A stretch of DNA of 37,578 nucleotides from Bacteriovoracaceae bacterium. GTDB taxonomy: Bacteria > Bdellovibrionota > Bacteriovoracia > Bacteriovoracales > Bacteriovoracaceae. The translations under genes were made by a program, and so were the position numbers. The stretch spans positions 1 through 37,578 of the forward strand of contig JAHDBN010000013.1 in NCBI GenBank assembly GCA_020630335.1. The letters are read 5' to 3'. How positions within the stretch are numbered: the first letter of the stretch is position 1; the number at the start of each line of letters is the position of its first letter. This document shows positions 16,437-24,221 of this stretch, piece after piece. The notes beneath the pieces are model-generated. The model did not search any database and was not told the origin of the DNA. It saw only the letters and a program-made list of their open reading frames with translations.

Positions 16437-17007
16437 TGATATTGTTAGTCATATTAACTCTCATGTTAGCAATGCAAATGCGAGTCTAATTAGTCCAGTT
16501 GAGGATGGAGCTGGTGATAGTTCTATTTTAATTAATCCTGAATCAGTATTTGAGACGATGAAGTGTTTATTAACTTCAAAGTATAATGCTCTTCAGGTAA
16601 TTAGCGGTGTTGATTACACTGAGTATATTGAAGTTTGTTATATGCTTGCTAACTTTGATCCTGAGAATCCAAGAGAAGCAATTATCAAAACAAGATTAAA
16701 AGATAGAGAGAATCCAAGTTTAGATTCTATTTGTTCTTTATCTCTAGCTGCTAACTGGCAAGAAAGAGAATGTTACGACATGCTAGGGGTGAGTTTTAAT
16801 AATCATCCTGATCATAGAAGAATTCTTTGTCCTGATGATTGGGAAGGATTTCCTTTAAGAAAGGATTATAAAGTTCAAGAAGTTTATCGTGGAATGGAAG
16901 TAAATCCAGAAGCGAAGATGAATAGAGACGATCAGCTTTTTGGAGAAAATGTTCAAAAAGGTAATGAAGAAGAGTTATTAAAAAGAGCTCTCGCGAGGGG
17001 GTTATAA
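16429..17007 (+). CDS. nuoC: NADH-quinone oxidoreductase subunit C
   Basis: A 192-residue 30-kDa-type subunit of the complex I peripheral arm. The C-terminal signature is clear: [19 protein letters not shown], then [18 protein letters not shown]. The N-terminal part contains the usual [14 protein letters not shown] region. It overlaps nuoB by 8 bases, and its stop shares a base with the nuoD start (TAATG), so B, C and D are translated together. It is not fused to nuoD as it is in E. coli. Confidence 0.95.
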   Translation: MLNDIVSHINSHVSNANASLISPVEDGAGDSSILINPESVFETMKCLLTSKYNALQVISGVDYTEYIEVCYMLANFDPENPREAIIKTRLKDRENPSLDSICSLSLAANWQERECYDMLGVSFNNHPDHRRILCPDDWEGFPLRKDYKVQEVYRGMEVNPEAKMNRDDQLFGENVQKGNEEELLKRALARGL

Positions 17008-18182
17008 TGCAAACTTGGGATATGGATTTACCTGAGCTTCAAGAACCAGAAACTCAGACAGGTGAAAAACTTAAATCAGAACTTTTAACTGTGAATATGG
17101 GGCCACAACACCCTGCTACTCACGGAGTTTTGAGAGTAGAAATAAAGACAGATTCAGAAATTGTAGCAAAAGCAATTCCTCATATTGGTTATCTTCATAG
17201 ATGTATGGAAAAGCATTGTGAAGCTATTGATTATAGAGGAGTTATTCCTTTTGTTGATAGACTTGATTACTTGGCAGCTATGAGTCAAGAGCTAACTTAT
17301 TCAATGGCAGTAGAGAAGATGCTTGGAACAGAAGTTCCGAGAAGAGCAGTCGTTATTAGAACAATTGTTTCAGAGCTTCAAAGAATAGCTTCTCATTTAA
17401 TGGCATTTGGAACTTATGCTCTAGATCTTGGAGCTTTCTCTCCATTTCTGTACGCATTTGATGAAAGAGAAAAGATCTTAAGATTATTTGAAGAGTTAAG
17501 TGGAGCAAGACTTTTATATAATTATTTTTGGATTGGTGGTGTTTGGAATGATATTACTGATACTCAAATAGACTTTGTAGAAAACTTTCTAGATGGTTTT
17601 GAAAAAGAACTTGTTAAATATGATAAATTAGTAAGTCAAAATAGAATTTTTCAAGAAAGAACAATGCATGTAGGAACTTTAAGTCTAGAAGATGCTCATT
17701 CTTTCGGAGCTACAGGGCCAGTATTAAGAGGATCAGGACAAGCTTGGGATTTAAGAAAAGTTAATCCTTATCTTTGTTATGATGAATTAGATTTTGAGGT
17801 TCCAGTAGGTGAAGGACAGAGAGGAAGTACGGTTGGTGATTGTTATAATAGATACTACGTTCGTATGCTTGAAATGGTTGAGTCAGTGAAGCTTGTTAGG
17901 CAATCGATTAAGCTTTTAGAACCAGGGCCTATTATTGGGAAAGTTTCTAAGGTTATTAAGTTACCTAAGGGTGAAATTTATATGAGAACTGAGTGTCCTA
18001 GAGGAGAACTCGGAGTACATTTAGTTTCAACGGGTGAGAAAACTCCTTATAGAGTAAAAATTAAATCTCCATGCTTTACGCATACATCAATTCTTCCACA
18101 CATTGCTCCAGGACAAATGATTGCAGACTTTGTTGCAAGTATTGGAAGTATAGATATTGTTTTAGGTGAAGTAGACAGATAA
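17007..18182 (+). CDS. nuoD: NADH-quinone oxidoreductase subunit D
   Basis: A 391-residue 49-kDa-type subunit, related to the large subunit of NiFe hydrogenases, forming the quinone pocket with NuoB. The loop GPQHPATHG (His35, His39) and the DRLDYLAAM segment with Tyr88 mark the quinone site, and the protein ends in the canonical IVLGEVDR. The C-terminal nickel-binding CxxC of hydrogenases is absent, as expected. The helix after the quinone loop reads LHRCMEKHCE; most proteobacterial NuoD have Gly and Ala at the two Cys positions (66 and 71), so these cysteines are unusual. Confidence 0.96.
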   Translation: MQTWDMDLPELQEPETQTGEKLKSELLTVNMGPQHPATHGVLRVEIKTDSEIVAKAIPHIGYLHRCMEKHCEAIDYRGVIPFVDRLDYLAAMSQELTYSMAVEKMLGTEVPRRAVVIRTIVSELQRIASHLMAFGTYALDLGAFSPFLYAFDEREKILRLFEELSGARLLYNYFWIGGVWNDITDTQIDFVENFLDGFEKELVKYDKLVSQNRIFQERTMHVGTLSLEDAHSFGATGPVLRGSGQAWDLRKVNPYLCYDELDFEVPVGEGQRGSTVGDCYNRYYVRMLEMVESVKLVRQSIKLLEPGPIIGKVSKVIKLPKGEIYMRTECPRGELGVHLVSTGEKTPYRVKIKSPCFTHTSILPHIAPGQMIADFVASIGSIDIVLGEVDR

Positions 18183-18195
18183 AAAGGTAAAACTT

Positions 18196-18696
18196 ATGAA
18201 TGAAGAAAGACTGACATTTTTTGGATATTTCAGAAATATCTATACTGCTGTAAAAAGTAGTGCGATTGGAATGTGGATTACCTTTAGATATGTATGGGGT
18301 AAAAAGCCAGTGACTATTGAGTATCCAGAAGTAAGAGAAGTTCTTCCTGAAAATACTAGGTCTAGACTTTATAATGATGTTTTAAATTGTATTAGCTGTA
18401 ATATGTGTGCGATTTCTTGTCCTGTTGATTGCATTTATATCTCATCAGTTCCAAGGCCTAAGGATTTGGATATACCTAAATGTGATGATGGAACTCCTAA
18501 GAGACAAGTACTTACTCAATATGTTATTGATACCGCTCTATGTTGTTATTGTGGTCTTTGTACAACAGTTTGTCCTACTGAATGTTTAACTCATACAGAA
18601 GATTATGAATTCTCTCAGTATGAAGTAGAAGATATGAAGTATGATTATTTAACTGATGATTTGATTGCTTGGAGAGATAGGTTAGTTAAGGCGTAG
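18196..18696 (+). CDS. nuoI: NADH-quinone oxidoreductase subunit I (2x[4Fe-4S])
   Basis: A 166-residue ferredoxin-like subunit holding clusters N6a and N6b. The first CxxCxxCxxxCP runs from Cys65 to Cys75 (CISCNMCAISCP) and the second from Cys116 to Cys126 (CCYCGLCTTVCP). The N-terminal amphipathic segment (FFGYFRNIYTAVKSSAIGMWIT) fits the family. It follows nuoD after 13 bases, so nuoE, F, G and H, which lie between D and I in the usual order, are missing here. The AAAGGT ribosome-binding site overlaps the end of nuoD. Confidence 0.96.
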   Translation: MNEERLTFFGYFRNIYTAVKSSAIGMWITFRYVWGKKPVTIEYPEVREVLPENTRSRLYNDVLNCISCNMCAISCPVDCIYISSVPRPKDLDIPKCDDGTPKRQVLTQYVIDTALCCYCGLCTTVCPTECLTHTEDYEFSQYEVEDMKYDYLTDDLIAWRDRLVKA

Positions 18697-18703
18697 GCTT
18701 TCA

Positions 18704-18973
18704 GTGAAAGACATATCAGGAAAATCTCAATTAGAAATTTTAAAAAAGCTAGCAACGAAAAGTCACCCCTATTGGAAATGTTCGAAGTGTGAGTCTCGTA
18801 AATTTTTGCTTCAAACATTGGCAATAAAAGGTGGAACTTGGCTTGCTTTACTATCAGGTCTAGATACAGAAGAGTTTTCCGTTTTAGTTTGTGAAAACTG
18901 TGCATTCTCAGAGTTTTATAAAGTAGCTCCTTCTTCTATAAATAAATCACTCGATTTAATTAGAGAGAATTAG
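18704..18973 (+). CDS. Small zinc-ribbon protein, function unknown
   Basis: 89 residues, GTG start 7 bases after nuoI. Two Cys pairs, YWKCSKCESRKF and VLVCENCAFSEFYK, are about 40 residues apart, the spacing of a zinc ribbon. Between them lies a Gly-rich hydrophobic stretch (IKGGTWLALLSGL). It resembles small zinc-ribbon proteins of the nucleic-acid-binding DUF2082 type, but the match is only in outline. Co-transcription with nuoBCDI suggests, but does not show, a link to complex I assembly. It is followed 4 bases later by a GNAT gene. Confidence 0.7.
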   Translation: MKDISGKSQLEILKKLATKSHPYWKCSKCESRKFLLQTLAIKGGTWLALLSGLDTEEFSVLVCENCAFSEFYKVAPSSINKSLDLIREN

Positions 18974-18977
18974 TTCT

Positions 18978-19523
18978 ATGTTTTTATTAGAAACAAAGCG
19001 CTGTATTTTGAAGTTTCCTGAAGAGGATCATTTAAAGCATTATCAAAAAATTTTTAATAATTGGGAAATTATCCGTCATCTTGGTGCTCGTGTTCCATGG
19101 CCTTACCCTGACAATGGAGTTGAGGAGTTTTTCAACATTTTAAGGCCTAAAAATGGAAAAGATGAGTGGTTTTGGGGAATATTTTTAAAGACCAATCCTG
19201 ATGTGATTATAGGTGGGATTCATTTAAGAAGAGGAACAGGTGAGTATGGGAATCGAGGTTTTTGGTTAGATCAAAATTTCTGGAATCAAGGAATTATGAG
19301 TGAGGTCAGTCAAAGAATTAATGATCATGCTTTTAATGATTTAGGTTTTACTAGCCTGAGATTTTCTAATGCGAAAGGAAATATTGCCTCTAGAAGAGTG
19401 AAAGAAAAAACTGGTGGCAAGTATTTATATACTGAACCTTTTGATTTTGTTGATCCTGAGCTTACACATCATGAGGTTTGGGAGTTGAGAAAAGAGGATT
19501 GGATAAAAAGTGAAAAGTTATAA
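18978..19523 (+). CDS. GNAT-family N-acetyltransferase (RimJ/RimL type)
   Basis: 181 residues with the RimJ/RimL-style start (LLETKRCILKFPEEDHLKHYQKIFNNWEI) and the acetyl-CoA-binding region IGGIHLRRGTGEYGNRGFWLDQNFWNQGIMSEV, then SLRFSNAKGNIASRRVKEKTGGK, as in acetyltransferases for protein N-termini or small molecules. The target is unknown. It sits in the run of genes behind nuoI, 4 bases after the zinc-ribbon gene, and overlaps the next gene by 14 bases. Confidence 0.87.
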   Translation: MFLLETKRCILKFPEEDHLKHYQKIFNNWEIIRHLGARVPWPYPDNGVEEFFNILRPKNGKDEWFWGIFLKTNPDVIIGGIHLRRGTGEYGNRGFWLDQNFWNQGIMSEVSQRINDHAFNDLGFTSLRFSNAKGNIASRRVKEKTGGKYLYTEPFDFVDPELTHHEVWELRKEDWIKSEKL

Positions 19524-19887
19524 AAAGTACTTTCATTTTTTAGCATATTTTGTATTTTTATTCTTAGTGATTTTTATTCTTGCTCATGGGTTATCTTTAA
19601 GCATTAAACTTGGGATTACCTTTGTTAGTTCATTAATTATTTATAGTATTATTTTTCTTATTTCTAACAAAGTGATTGATTATACTTTTTCTTTGATTAT
19701 TTATCTTCTTATTCTTTATTTCTCGATTGAAGAAAGCAATCTGATTTATTATCCCATAGATGAACCTAACGATGGATCTCCTTTGTGGGCTCATTTGTTT
19801 GGAAAAATTACTAGTGGTTTTTTTCTATTATGGAAAATGGTGTGTGATGAATTTATTTTTAAAGTTAAAACATCAAAGAATCAATAG
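19510..19887 (+). CDS. Small membrane protein, function unknown
   Basis: 125 residues starting with GTG inside the end of the acetyltransferase gene. Three hydrophobic segments span roughly residues 8-28, 30-52 and 58-72, followed by an acidic stretch (PIDEPNDGSP), a fourth weakly hydrophobic segment and a lysine-rich tail. No family is recognised. Overlap with the upstream gene supports translation. Its 3' end overlaps the convergent phhB gene by 23 bases. Confidence 0.6.
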   Translation: MKSYKKYFHFLAYFVFLFLVIFILAHGLSLSIKLGITFVSSLIIYSIIFLISNKVIDYTFSLIIYLLILYFSIEESNLIYYPIDEPNDGSPLWAHLFGKITSGFFLLWKMVCDEFIFKVKTSKNQ

Positions 19888-20164
19888 TCCTAGCAAGATC
19901 AAAGTCCTTGTAACTTAATCCATCAACATCATGAGTAGTCATACTTACTTCACATTTACCAAAAGAGACTTTGAGATCAGGATGATGACACGCTTTCTGT
20001 GCTTGCCATGCAATTGCATTCACAAAAGCTATCGTTTTGTAATATCCCTTAAAAGTAAAAGTCTTAGAGATTTCTTTTTTTTCTGAGTTATATTCCCAAT
20101 CATTGATTTCAGATAATGCTTTTTTTATCTGATTTTCTGAATAGGCCTTAAAATCTACACTCAT
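19865..20164 (-). CDS. phhB: Pterin-4a-carbinolamine dehydratase
   Basis: A 99-residue enzyme that dehydrates 4a-hydroxytetrahydrobiopterin so the pterin cofactor of phenylalanine hydroxylase can be recycled. Active-site residues are visible: the HHP motif at 60-62 (ACHHPDLKVSFGKCEV) and His78 in MTTHDVDGLSYKDFDLA. Length is typical. Its ATG overlaps the stop of the hydroxylase gene (ATGA), so the two are translationally coupled, as in Pseudomonas phhAB. Confidence 0.95.
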   Translation of the reverse strand: MSVDFKAYSENQIKKALSEINDWEYNSEKKEISKTFTFKGYYKTIAFVNAIAWQAQKACHHPDLKVSFGKCEVSMTTHDVDGLSYKDFDLARTIDSLMF

Positions 20165-20979
20165 GACATCACCGATTGAGAGTTGGTTGTTGTGTCTTTT
20201 GGTTGAAACTTAGGAGCGAAATTTCCTAACTCTAAAGATTCTTTTGCGAGAGCAATAAGATCATGATCAAAGAGTTTAAATAGATCATCTAGTTGGTTAA
20301 GAACAAAGTAAACTGGTTGTAAGATATCTATTCGATAAGGTGTTCTAAAGGCCGTCATTGGGTCATTTAGATCAATACGTTCAGGAACATCACTATCTAT
20401 AGCATAAACAGTTTCATTCTTTGAACTTAATATACCACCACCATATGCTCTATATTCATTGTTTTCTTTTAAAAGACCAAATTCAATTGTAAACCAGAAT
20501 AGTCTAAAGAGTCTCATTCTAACTTTTCCACTAACTGTGCTTGCGAGCTTTCCATATTCTTGCATGAAGTTTGCGTAAGCTTGATTCGTTAGAAGAGGAG
20601 AGTGTCCATAAACTTCATGGAAAATATCTGGTTCTTGAAGATAATCAATATCTTCTTTTGTTCTGATAAAGTTTGCACAAGGAAATTTTTTGTTTGCAAG
20701 AAGTTCAAAAAATTCCTGTGCAGGAATAATTGCCGGTACAGGTTCTATGGCCCAACCAGTGTGTTCTCTTAAAACATTTGAAACTTCAAAATGTTGTGGA
20801 ACTTTATTTGTAAAATTTAGAAGTTCGACACCCCTAATAAATTCTTTGCATGCTCTTGATTGAATAAGTCGGTCCTGTCTTGACACCAGAAAGTCCCAAG
20901 TTTCATTTTCAGTATCAGAATATGTAACTATTCCGTCTTTATTCGGTTTATGTGATTCGTATTTTGATTCTTTTTTCAT
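20161..20979 (-). CDS. phhA: Phenylalanine 4-hydroxylase (monomeric bacterial type)
   Basis: A 272-residue non-heme iron, pterin-dependent hydroxylase turning phenylalanine into tyrosine. The iron ligands are clear: His121 and His126 in DIFHEVYGH, and Glu166 in FWFTIEFGL. The conserved region around GWAIEPVPAIIP and PDIFHEVYGHSPLL matches bacterial PhhA; there is no N-terminal regulatory ACT domain. It is followed by phhB with an ATGA overlap. No Shine-Dalgarno sequence precedes the ATG; the candidate promoter's -10 box ends 8 bases upstream, so a leaderless message is possible. Confidence 0.95.
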   Translation of the reverse strand: MKKESKYESHKPNKDGIVTYSDTENETWDFLVSRQDRLIQSRACKEFIRGVELLNFTNKVPQHFEVSNVLREHTGWAIEPVPAIIPAQEFFELLANKKFPCANFIRTKEDIDYLQEPDIFHEVYGHSPLLTNQAYANFMQEYGKLASTVSGKVRMRLFRLFWFTIEFGLLKENNEYRAYGGGILSSKNETVYAIDSDVPERIDLNDPMTAFRTPYRIDILQPVYFVLNQLDDLFKLFDHDLIALAKESLELGNFAPKFQPKDTTTNSQSVMS

Positions 20980-20987
20980 TGAGTATC

Positions 20988-21016
20988 ATTTTAGTCTGGT
21001 AATATTAAGTTTTCAA
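20988..21016 (-). promoter_or_regulatory. Candidate phhA promoter with almost no leader
   Basis: Read on the minus strand: TTGAAA (21016-21011), a 17-base spacer, TAAAAT (20993-20988), then 8 bases to the ATG. A transcription start 7 bases past the -10 box would fall about 2 bases before the start codon, in line with the missing ribosome-binding site. Confidence 0.45.
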
Positions 21017-21030
21017 ATAGTTCCTAGGCA

Positions 21031-21059
21031 TTGAAATGTATTAAAAGCTCAGGGATAAT
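21031..21059 (+). promoter_or_regulatory. Candidate promoter of the small exported protein gene
   Basis: TTGAAA (21031-21036), a 17-base spacer, GATAAT (21054-21059), with the ATG at 21066. The predicted start of transcription coincides with the A of the ATG. Against this, AGGGA at 21051-21055 could serve as a ribosome-binding site and overlaps the proposed -10 box, so only one of the two readings can be right. Confidence 0.3.
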
Positions 21060-21065
21060 ATAAGT

Positions 21066-21269
21066 ATGAGAGATATCTTAAAGATAACTATTCTTTCTCT
21101 AACTTTCTCGCCTCTAATTTCATTTAGTTTAGAACCAGTGCAGGGTGGAAAGCTAAATTTAGAGCTTATTGCTAAAATCAAACAAGAAAATCTTCTAATT
21201 GCTGAAAAAGAAAAGGCCAGAAAAAATCCAACAAGATTACCGGCCTCTTCTAAGAATATAAAAAAATAA
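21066..21269 (+). CDS. Small exported protein, function unknown
   Basis: 67 residues: a signal-peptide-like N-terminus (MRDILKITILSLTFSPLISFS, probable cleavage near residue 21) and a short basic, helical mature part (LELIAKIKQENLLIAEKEKARK) ending in a proline/lysine tail. AGGGA lies about 10 bases before the ATG. It is too short for family recognition. It stands alone between the divergent phhA gene and the convergent slipin gene, and its stop lies 5 bases from the end of the latter. Confidence 0.55.
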   Translation: MRDILKITILSLTFSPLISFSLEPVQGGKLNLELIAKIKQENLLIAEKEKARKNPTRLPASSKNIKK

Positions 21270-21285
21270 GCTTCTTATTTTTTTT
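21261..21285. terminator. Weak AT-rich hairpin between convergent genes
   Basis: AATAAG and CTTATT with flanking A and T runs form a short stem around a 3-base loop, followed on the plus strand by eight T residues. It overlaps the ends of both the small exported protein gene and the slipin gene. Stem stability looks low. Confidence 0.35.
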
Positions 21286-22021
21286 CTAATAAATTTTTAA
21301 ATATATCAATAGGAATAGGGAAGAATGTTGTAGAGCTTCCATTGTTTAAACTAATTTCTCTCATTGTATCTAAATATCTAAGAGTAATAGCTTCCTTTTT
21401 CTCACCTAGCACTTGCGCTGCTTCAGCTAATTTATGTGAAGCTTCAAGTTCACCTTGAGCTGAAATTATTTTTGCTCTTTTCTCTCTTTCCGCTTCAGCT
21501 TGTCTAGCAATAACTCTTTGCATGTCCTCAGGAAGATCAATTGCTTTTAATTCAACGTTTGTCACCTTAATTCCCCAAGGCTCAGTTAATTCATCGAGTA
21601 TTACTTGGAGTTTAGAATTAATCTCATCTCTTTTCTCTAAAACTTCATCTAGTTCATATTGTCCTATAACAGACCTTAGAGTTGTTTGAGCAATCTGAGC
21701 AGTTGCATGAATATAATTAGCAATACTAATTATGGCCTTTGCTGGTTCATCAACTTTAAAATAGACAACTCCATTTACTCGTACTGTGACGTTATCTTTG
21801 GTGATGATGTCCTGACTTGGAACATCCATAGTCCTGACTCTTAAATCAACTTTTCTCATTTTTTCTAGAATAGGAATTAAAATAATAAGTCCTGGGCCTC
21901 TAACACTTGTAAACTTCCCAAGCCTGAATACAACTCCTCGTTCATATTCATCTAGAATCTTGATTGAGCTAGCTAAAAAGAAAACAATAATAATTAAAAA
22001 TGGTAAAAATGCAGTAAACAT
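21275..22021 (-). CDS. Slipin (bacterial stomatin, SPFH/band 7 protein)
   Basis: 248 residues: one N-terminal membrane segment (about 4-22), then an SPFH domain ([26 protein letters not shown] … [21 protein letters not shown] … [14 protein letters not shown]) and a C-terminal coiled coil rich in Ala/Glu ([30 protein letters not shown]). Slipins form membrane microdomain scaffolds and partner with NfeD-type proteases. The NfeD gene ends 9 bases upstream on the same strand, the classic slipin/NfeD operon. Confidence 0.95.
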   Translation of the reverse strand: MFTAFLPFLIIIVFFLASSIKILDEYERGVVFRLGKFTSVRGPGLIILIPILEKMRKVDLRVRTMDVPSQDIITKDNVTVRVNGVVYFKVDEPAKAIISIANYIHATAQIAQTTLRSVIGQYELDEVLEKRDEINSKLQVILDELTEPWGIKVTNVELKAIDLPEDMQRVIARQAEAEREKRAKIISAQGELEASHKLAEAAQVLGEKKEAITLRYLDTMREISLNNGSSTTFFPIPIDIFKNLLEKK

Positions 22022-22030
22022 AAATTCTCC

Positions 22031-23323
22031 TTATATTTTTTTTATTTCTAAAATAAGTGATTCTTGATCAGTAGGGTCTCTATCGATAACGATAATTTTA
22101 TCTCCTGGTTCTAACTTGTCTTTACTCTTAGCTTTCCAAAATTGCCCCTGAACTTTTATTTGATAAATACTAGGGCCTATAAGATCTAAAACTTTAAAAA
22201 CGGATCCTTTTTTATCTTTAGGAATATTAAAGTGATCACTACTAGGAGCATCACTTTCTTTAAAAAAGATATAAGCAATAAATCCAAATATTCCTAATAA
22301 AGTTGCAATGGTAACAAATATAACTCTTCGATCTAGTATTAATAAAGAATCAGGCGTATCGAAAAGAAGTAATGATCCAAAAACAAGAGATAGTAAGCCA
22401 CCAATAAATAAAATGCCATAGCTTGTAATATAAGATTCTAAAATGAATAAAATTAAAGAAAGAAGTACAAGTCCTGCTGCTGCAAAATTAATTGGTAAAA
22501 CTTGAAACCCTATTCCTGCTAGTAAAAGACAACCTGCTCCTAGAGCTCCCGCAATAAAACCACCAGGAGCTTGCATCTCAAAATAAATAAGAGCAGCACC
22601 CAGTAAGAAAAAGATATAAGCTAGTTGAGGGTTAGCTATAATATCTAACAAAGTATCAATCATTGATCTTGGCATTTCTATAAATTCTGGATCAGAAAGT
22701 TTTAATTCTTTTACTAAGTCCTTTTTAGAATTCACAATTTGATTAATGACATTTTCTTTTTTTGCTTGTTGAGCACTATAAGATTTTGCTTCGCTAATCA
22801 TTAATTTAAATGCGTTTTTATTTCTTCCGTATTTCTCACAAAGTGATGTGGTTAAGGCCACAAGATCATTGATTGCTTTAGCTCTTAAGTCACTTCCAGC
22901 GTCATCTGAAGATTTTTTATCACTACCATCAATGTTTTTTCCAGTTGATGCAATAGGAGTTGCAGCTCCTATATTCGTACCATCACTCATGAATAAATAA
23001 TCAGCTCCTGCTGAGATTAAAGCTCCTGCGCTGGTAGCACTAGAGCCTTCTGGTGTAATCCACACAATAATAGGAAATTTAGCTTCTCCGAAAAGATTTA
23101 AAATATCTTTGGTTGTAGAGACTAATCCACCTGGTGTATTTAACTTGATTAAGGCCATTGAGTTCTCTGGTACTTTTTTTAGGCCTTTACTCAAATACCT
23201 ATAAGTTGCAGGGTTAATAGTTGAATTAATTGAAAATTCAAAAACTTTATTTACTTTTAAATCTTCTTGGGCAAACGTTAATAGGCTTAATCCTAAAATT
23301 AATAAGTATTTCATTGAAAACAT
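22031..23323 (-). CDS. NfeD-family membrane serine protease (long form)
   Basis: 430 residues: signal peptide (about 1-18), a ClpP-like periplasmic protease domain with NTPGG at 62-66 and the nucleophile region EGSSATSAGA (probable Ser98; Lys149 is the likely general base), then about five transmembrane segments (roughly 215-360), and a C-terminal OB-fold NfeD domain. The archaeal homologue cleaves the hydrophobic C-terminus of stomatin. Here the slipin gene follows after 9 bases, so a membrane-quality or scaffold role is likely. An ATG nine bases downstream (23314) is an alternative start that gives an equally good signal peptide. Confidence 0.92.
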   Translation of the reverse strand: MFSMKYLLILGLSLLTFAQEDLKVNKVFEFSINSTINPATYRYLSKGLKKVPENSMALIKLNTPGGLVSTTKDILNLFGEAKFPIIVWITPEGSSATSAGALISAGADYLFMSDGTNIGAATPIASTGKNIDGSDKKSSDDAGSDLRAKAINDLVALTTSLCEKYGRNKNAFKLMISEAKSYSAQQAKKENVINQIVNSKKDLVKELKLSDPEFIEMPRSMIDTLLDIIANPQLAYIFFLLGAALIYFEMQAPGGFIAGALGAGCLLLAGIGFQVLPINFAAAGLVLLSLILFILESYITSYGILFIGGLLSLVFGSLLLFDTPDSLLILDRRVIFVTIATLLGIFGFIAYIFFKESDAPSSDHFNIPKDKKGSVFKVLDLIGPSIYQIKVQGQFWKAKSKDKLEPGDKIIVIDRDPTDQESLILEIKKI

Positions 23324-23379
23324 TCTATCTTTGAGGGCTCAGTTAGGCATTTCTTTTTTTCATACTTAGAGCTAAATCA

Positions 23380-23407
23380 TTGATATTTATTAAATTTTCG
23401 TTAGAAT
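23380..23407 (+). promoter_or_regulatory. Candidate speD promoter
   Basis: TTGATA (23380-23385), a 16-base spacer and TAGAAT (23402-23407), each matching five of six consensus bases. It would give a leader of about 25 bases that includes AAAAAAGG ahead of the ATG at 23439. Confidence 0.45.
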
Positions 23408-23438
23408 TAGCTGTTTTAGCAAAAAAGGCCTTGAAATA

Positions 23439-24221
23439 ATGAATACTAAGAATGATGAAAAATTAAAGCTCTCTGGCTTTAACAACCTAACTAAAGTTTT
23501 AAGTTTTAATCTCTATGATTTTTGTATCACGATGAATAAAGATCAACGGCATAATTACATTCAATATATAAATGAAAAATACAATGCCAAAAAAATAGTA
23601 GAAGTGAGTAAAAAGATTTGTGAAATTATTGAGGCAAATATTTTAAATATTTCCAAGCAAGATTATGATCCTGTTGGTGCATCAAGTATGGTGTTAATGA
23701 GTGATGTGAAAGGTGAAGGGAAATGGGAAGATAGCTCATCACCTGTGAGTGCTCAAGTAAACTGTCATTTAGATAAATCACATATCACAGCTCATACTTA
23801 TCCTGATGCGAGTGATCCTGAAGGTATTTGTTCTTTTAGAGTGGATATAGATATAGCAACTTGTGGAGAAATTATTCCACTTAATGCTATTAATTATTTA
23901 TTTCAAGCATTTGAGTGCGATGTTGTTTTTATTGATTATGTTGTACGAGGATTTACTCGGACAGCTGATGGAAAGAAAATTTATAATGATGAATATTTTA
24001 ATTCTATTCAAGACTTTATTAATCCATCAGTTCTTGAAAATTATGATTTTAAATCAGATCTTAATTTAGGTAGAGATAATATTTGGCAAACAAAACTCAT
24101 GGTTAAAGAGTTTGGAGCTGAAAGATACTTAATGGATAAATCAGATTTTAATCACCCTGATATTGATAAACAGATGAGTTTACTTAAACAAGAAATGGAA
24201 GATGTTTTTCATTTAAGTTAA
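23439..24221 (+). CDS. speD: S-adenosylmethionine decarboxylase proenzyme (E. coli type)
   Basis: A 260-residue proenzyme whose product makes decarboxylated SAM, the aminopropyl donor for spermidine. It closely follows the E. coli SpeD layout (264 residues): LKLSGFNNLTKVLSFNLYD at the start, ANILNISKQDYDPVGAS, and the self-cleavage site LDKSHI where Ser114 becomes the pyruvoyl group; also IATCG with Cys142, and RGFTR. Spermidine synthase (speE) is not in the window. Its stop overlaps the convergent methyltransferase gene by 4 bases. Confidence 0.96.
   Translation: MNTKNDEKLKLSGFNNLTKVLSFNLYDFCITMNKDQRHNYIQYINEKYNAKKIVEVSKKICEIIEANILNISKQDYDPVGASSMVLMSDVKGEGKWEDSSSPVSAQVNCHLDKSHITAHTYPDASDPEGICSFRVDIDIATCGEIIPLNAINYLFQAFECDVVFIDYVVRGFTRTADGKKIYNDEYFNSIQDFINPSVLENYDFKSDLNLGRDNIWQTKLMVKEFGAERYLMDKSDFNHPDIDKQMSLLKQEMEDVFHLS

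Noticed and set aside
16246-16464. Minus-strand open frame over nuoB/nuoC
   Set aside because: Antisense to conserved complex I subunits and without recognisable features.
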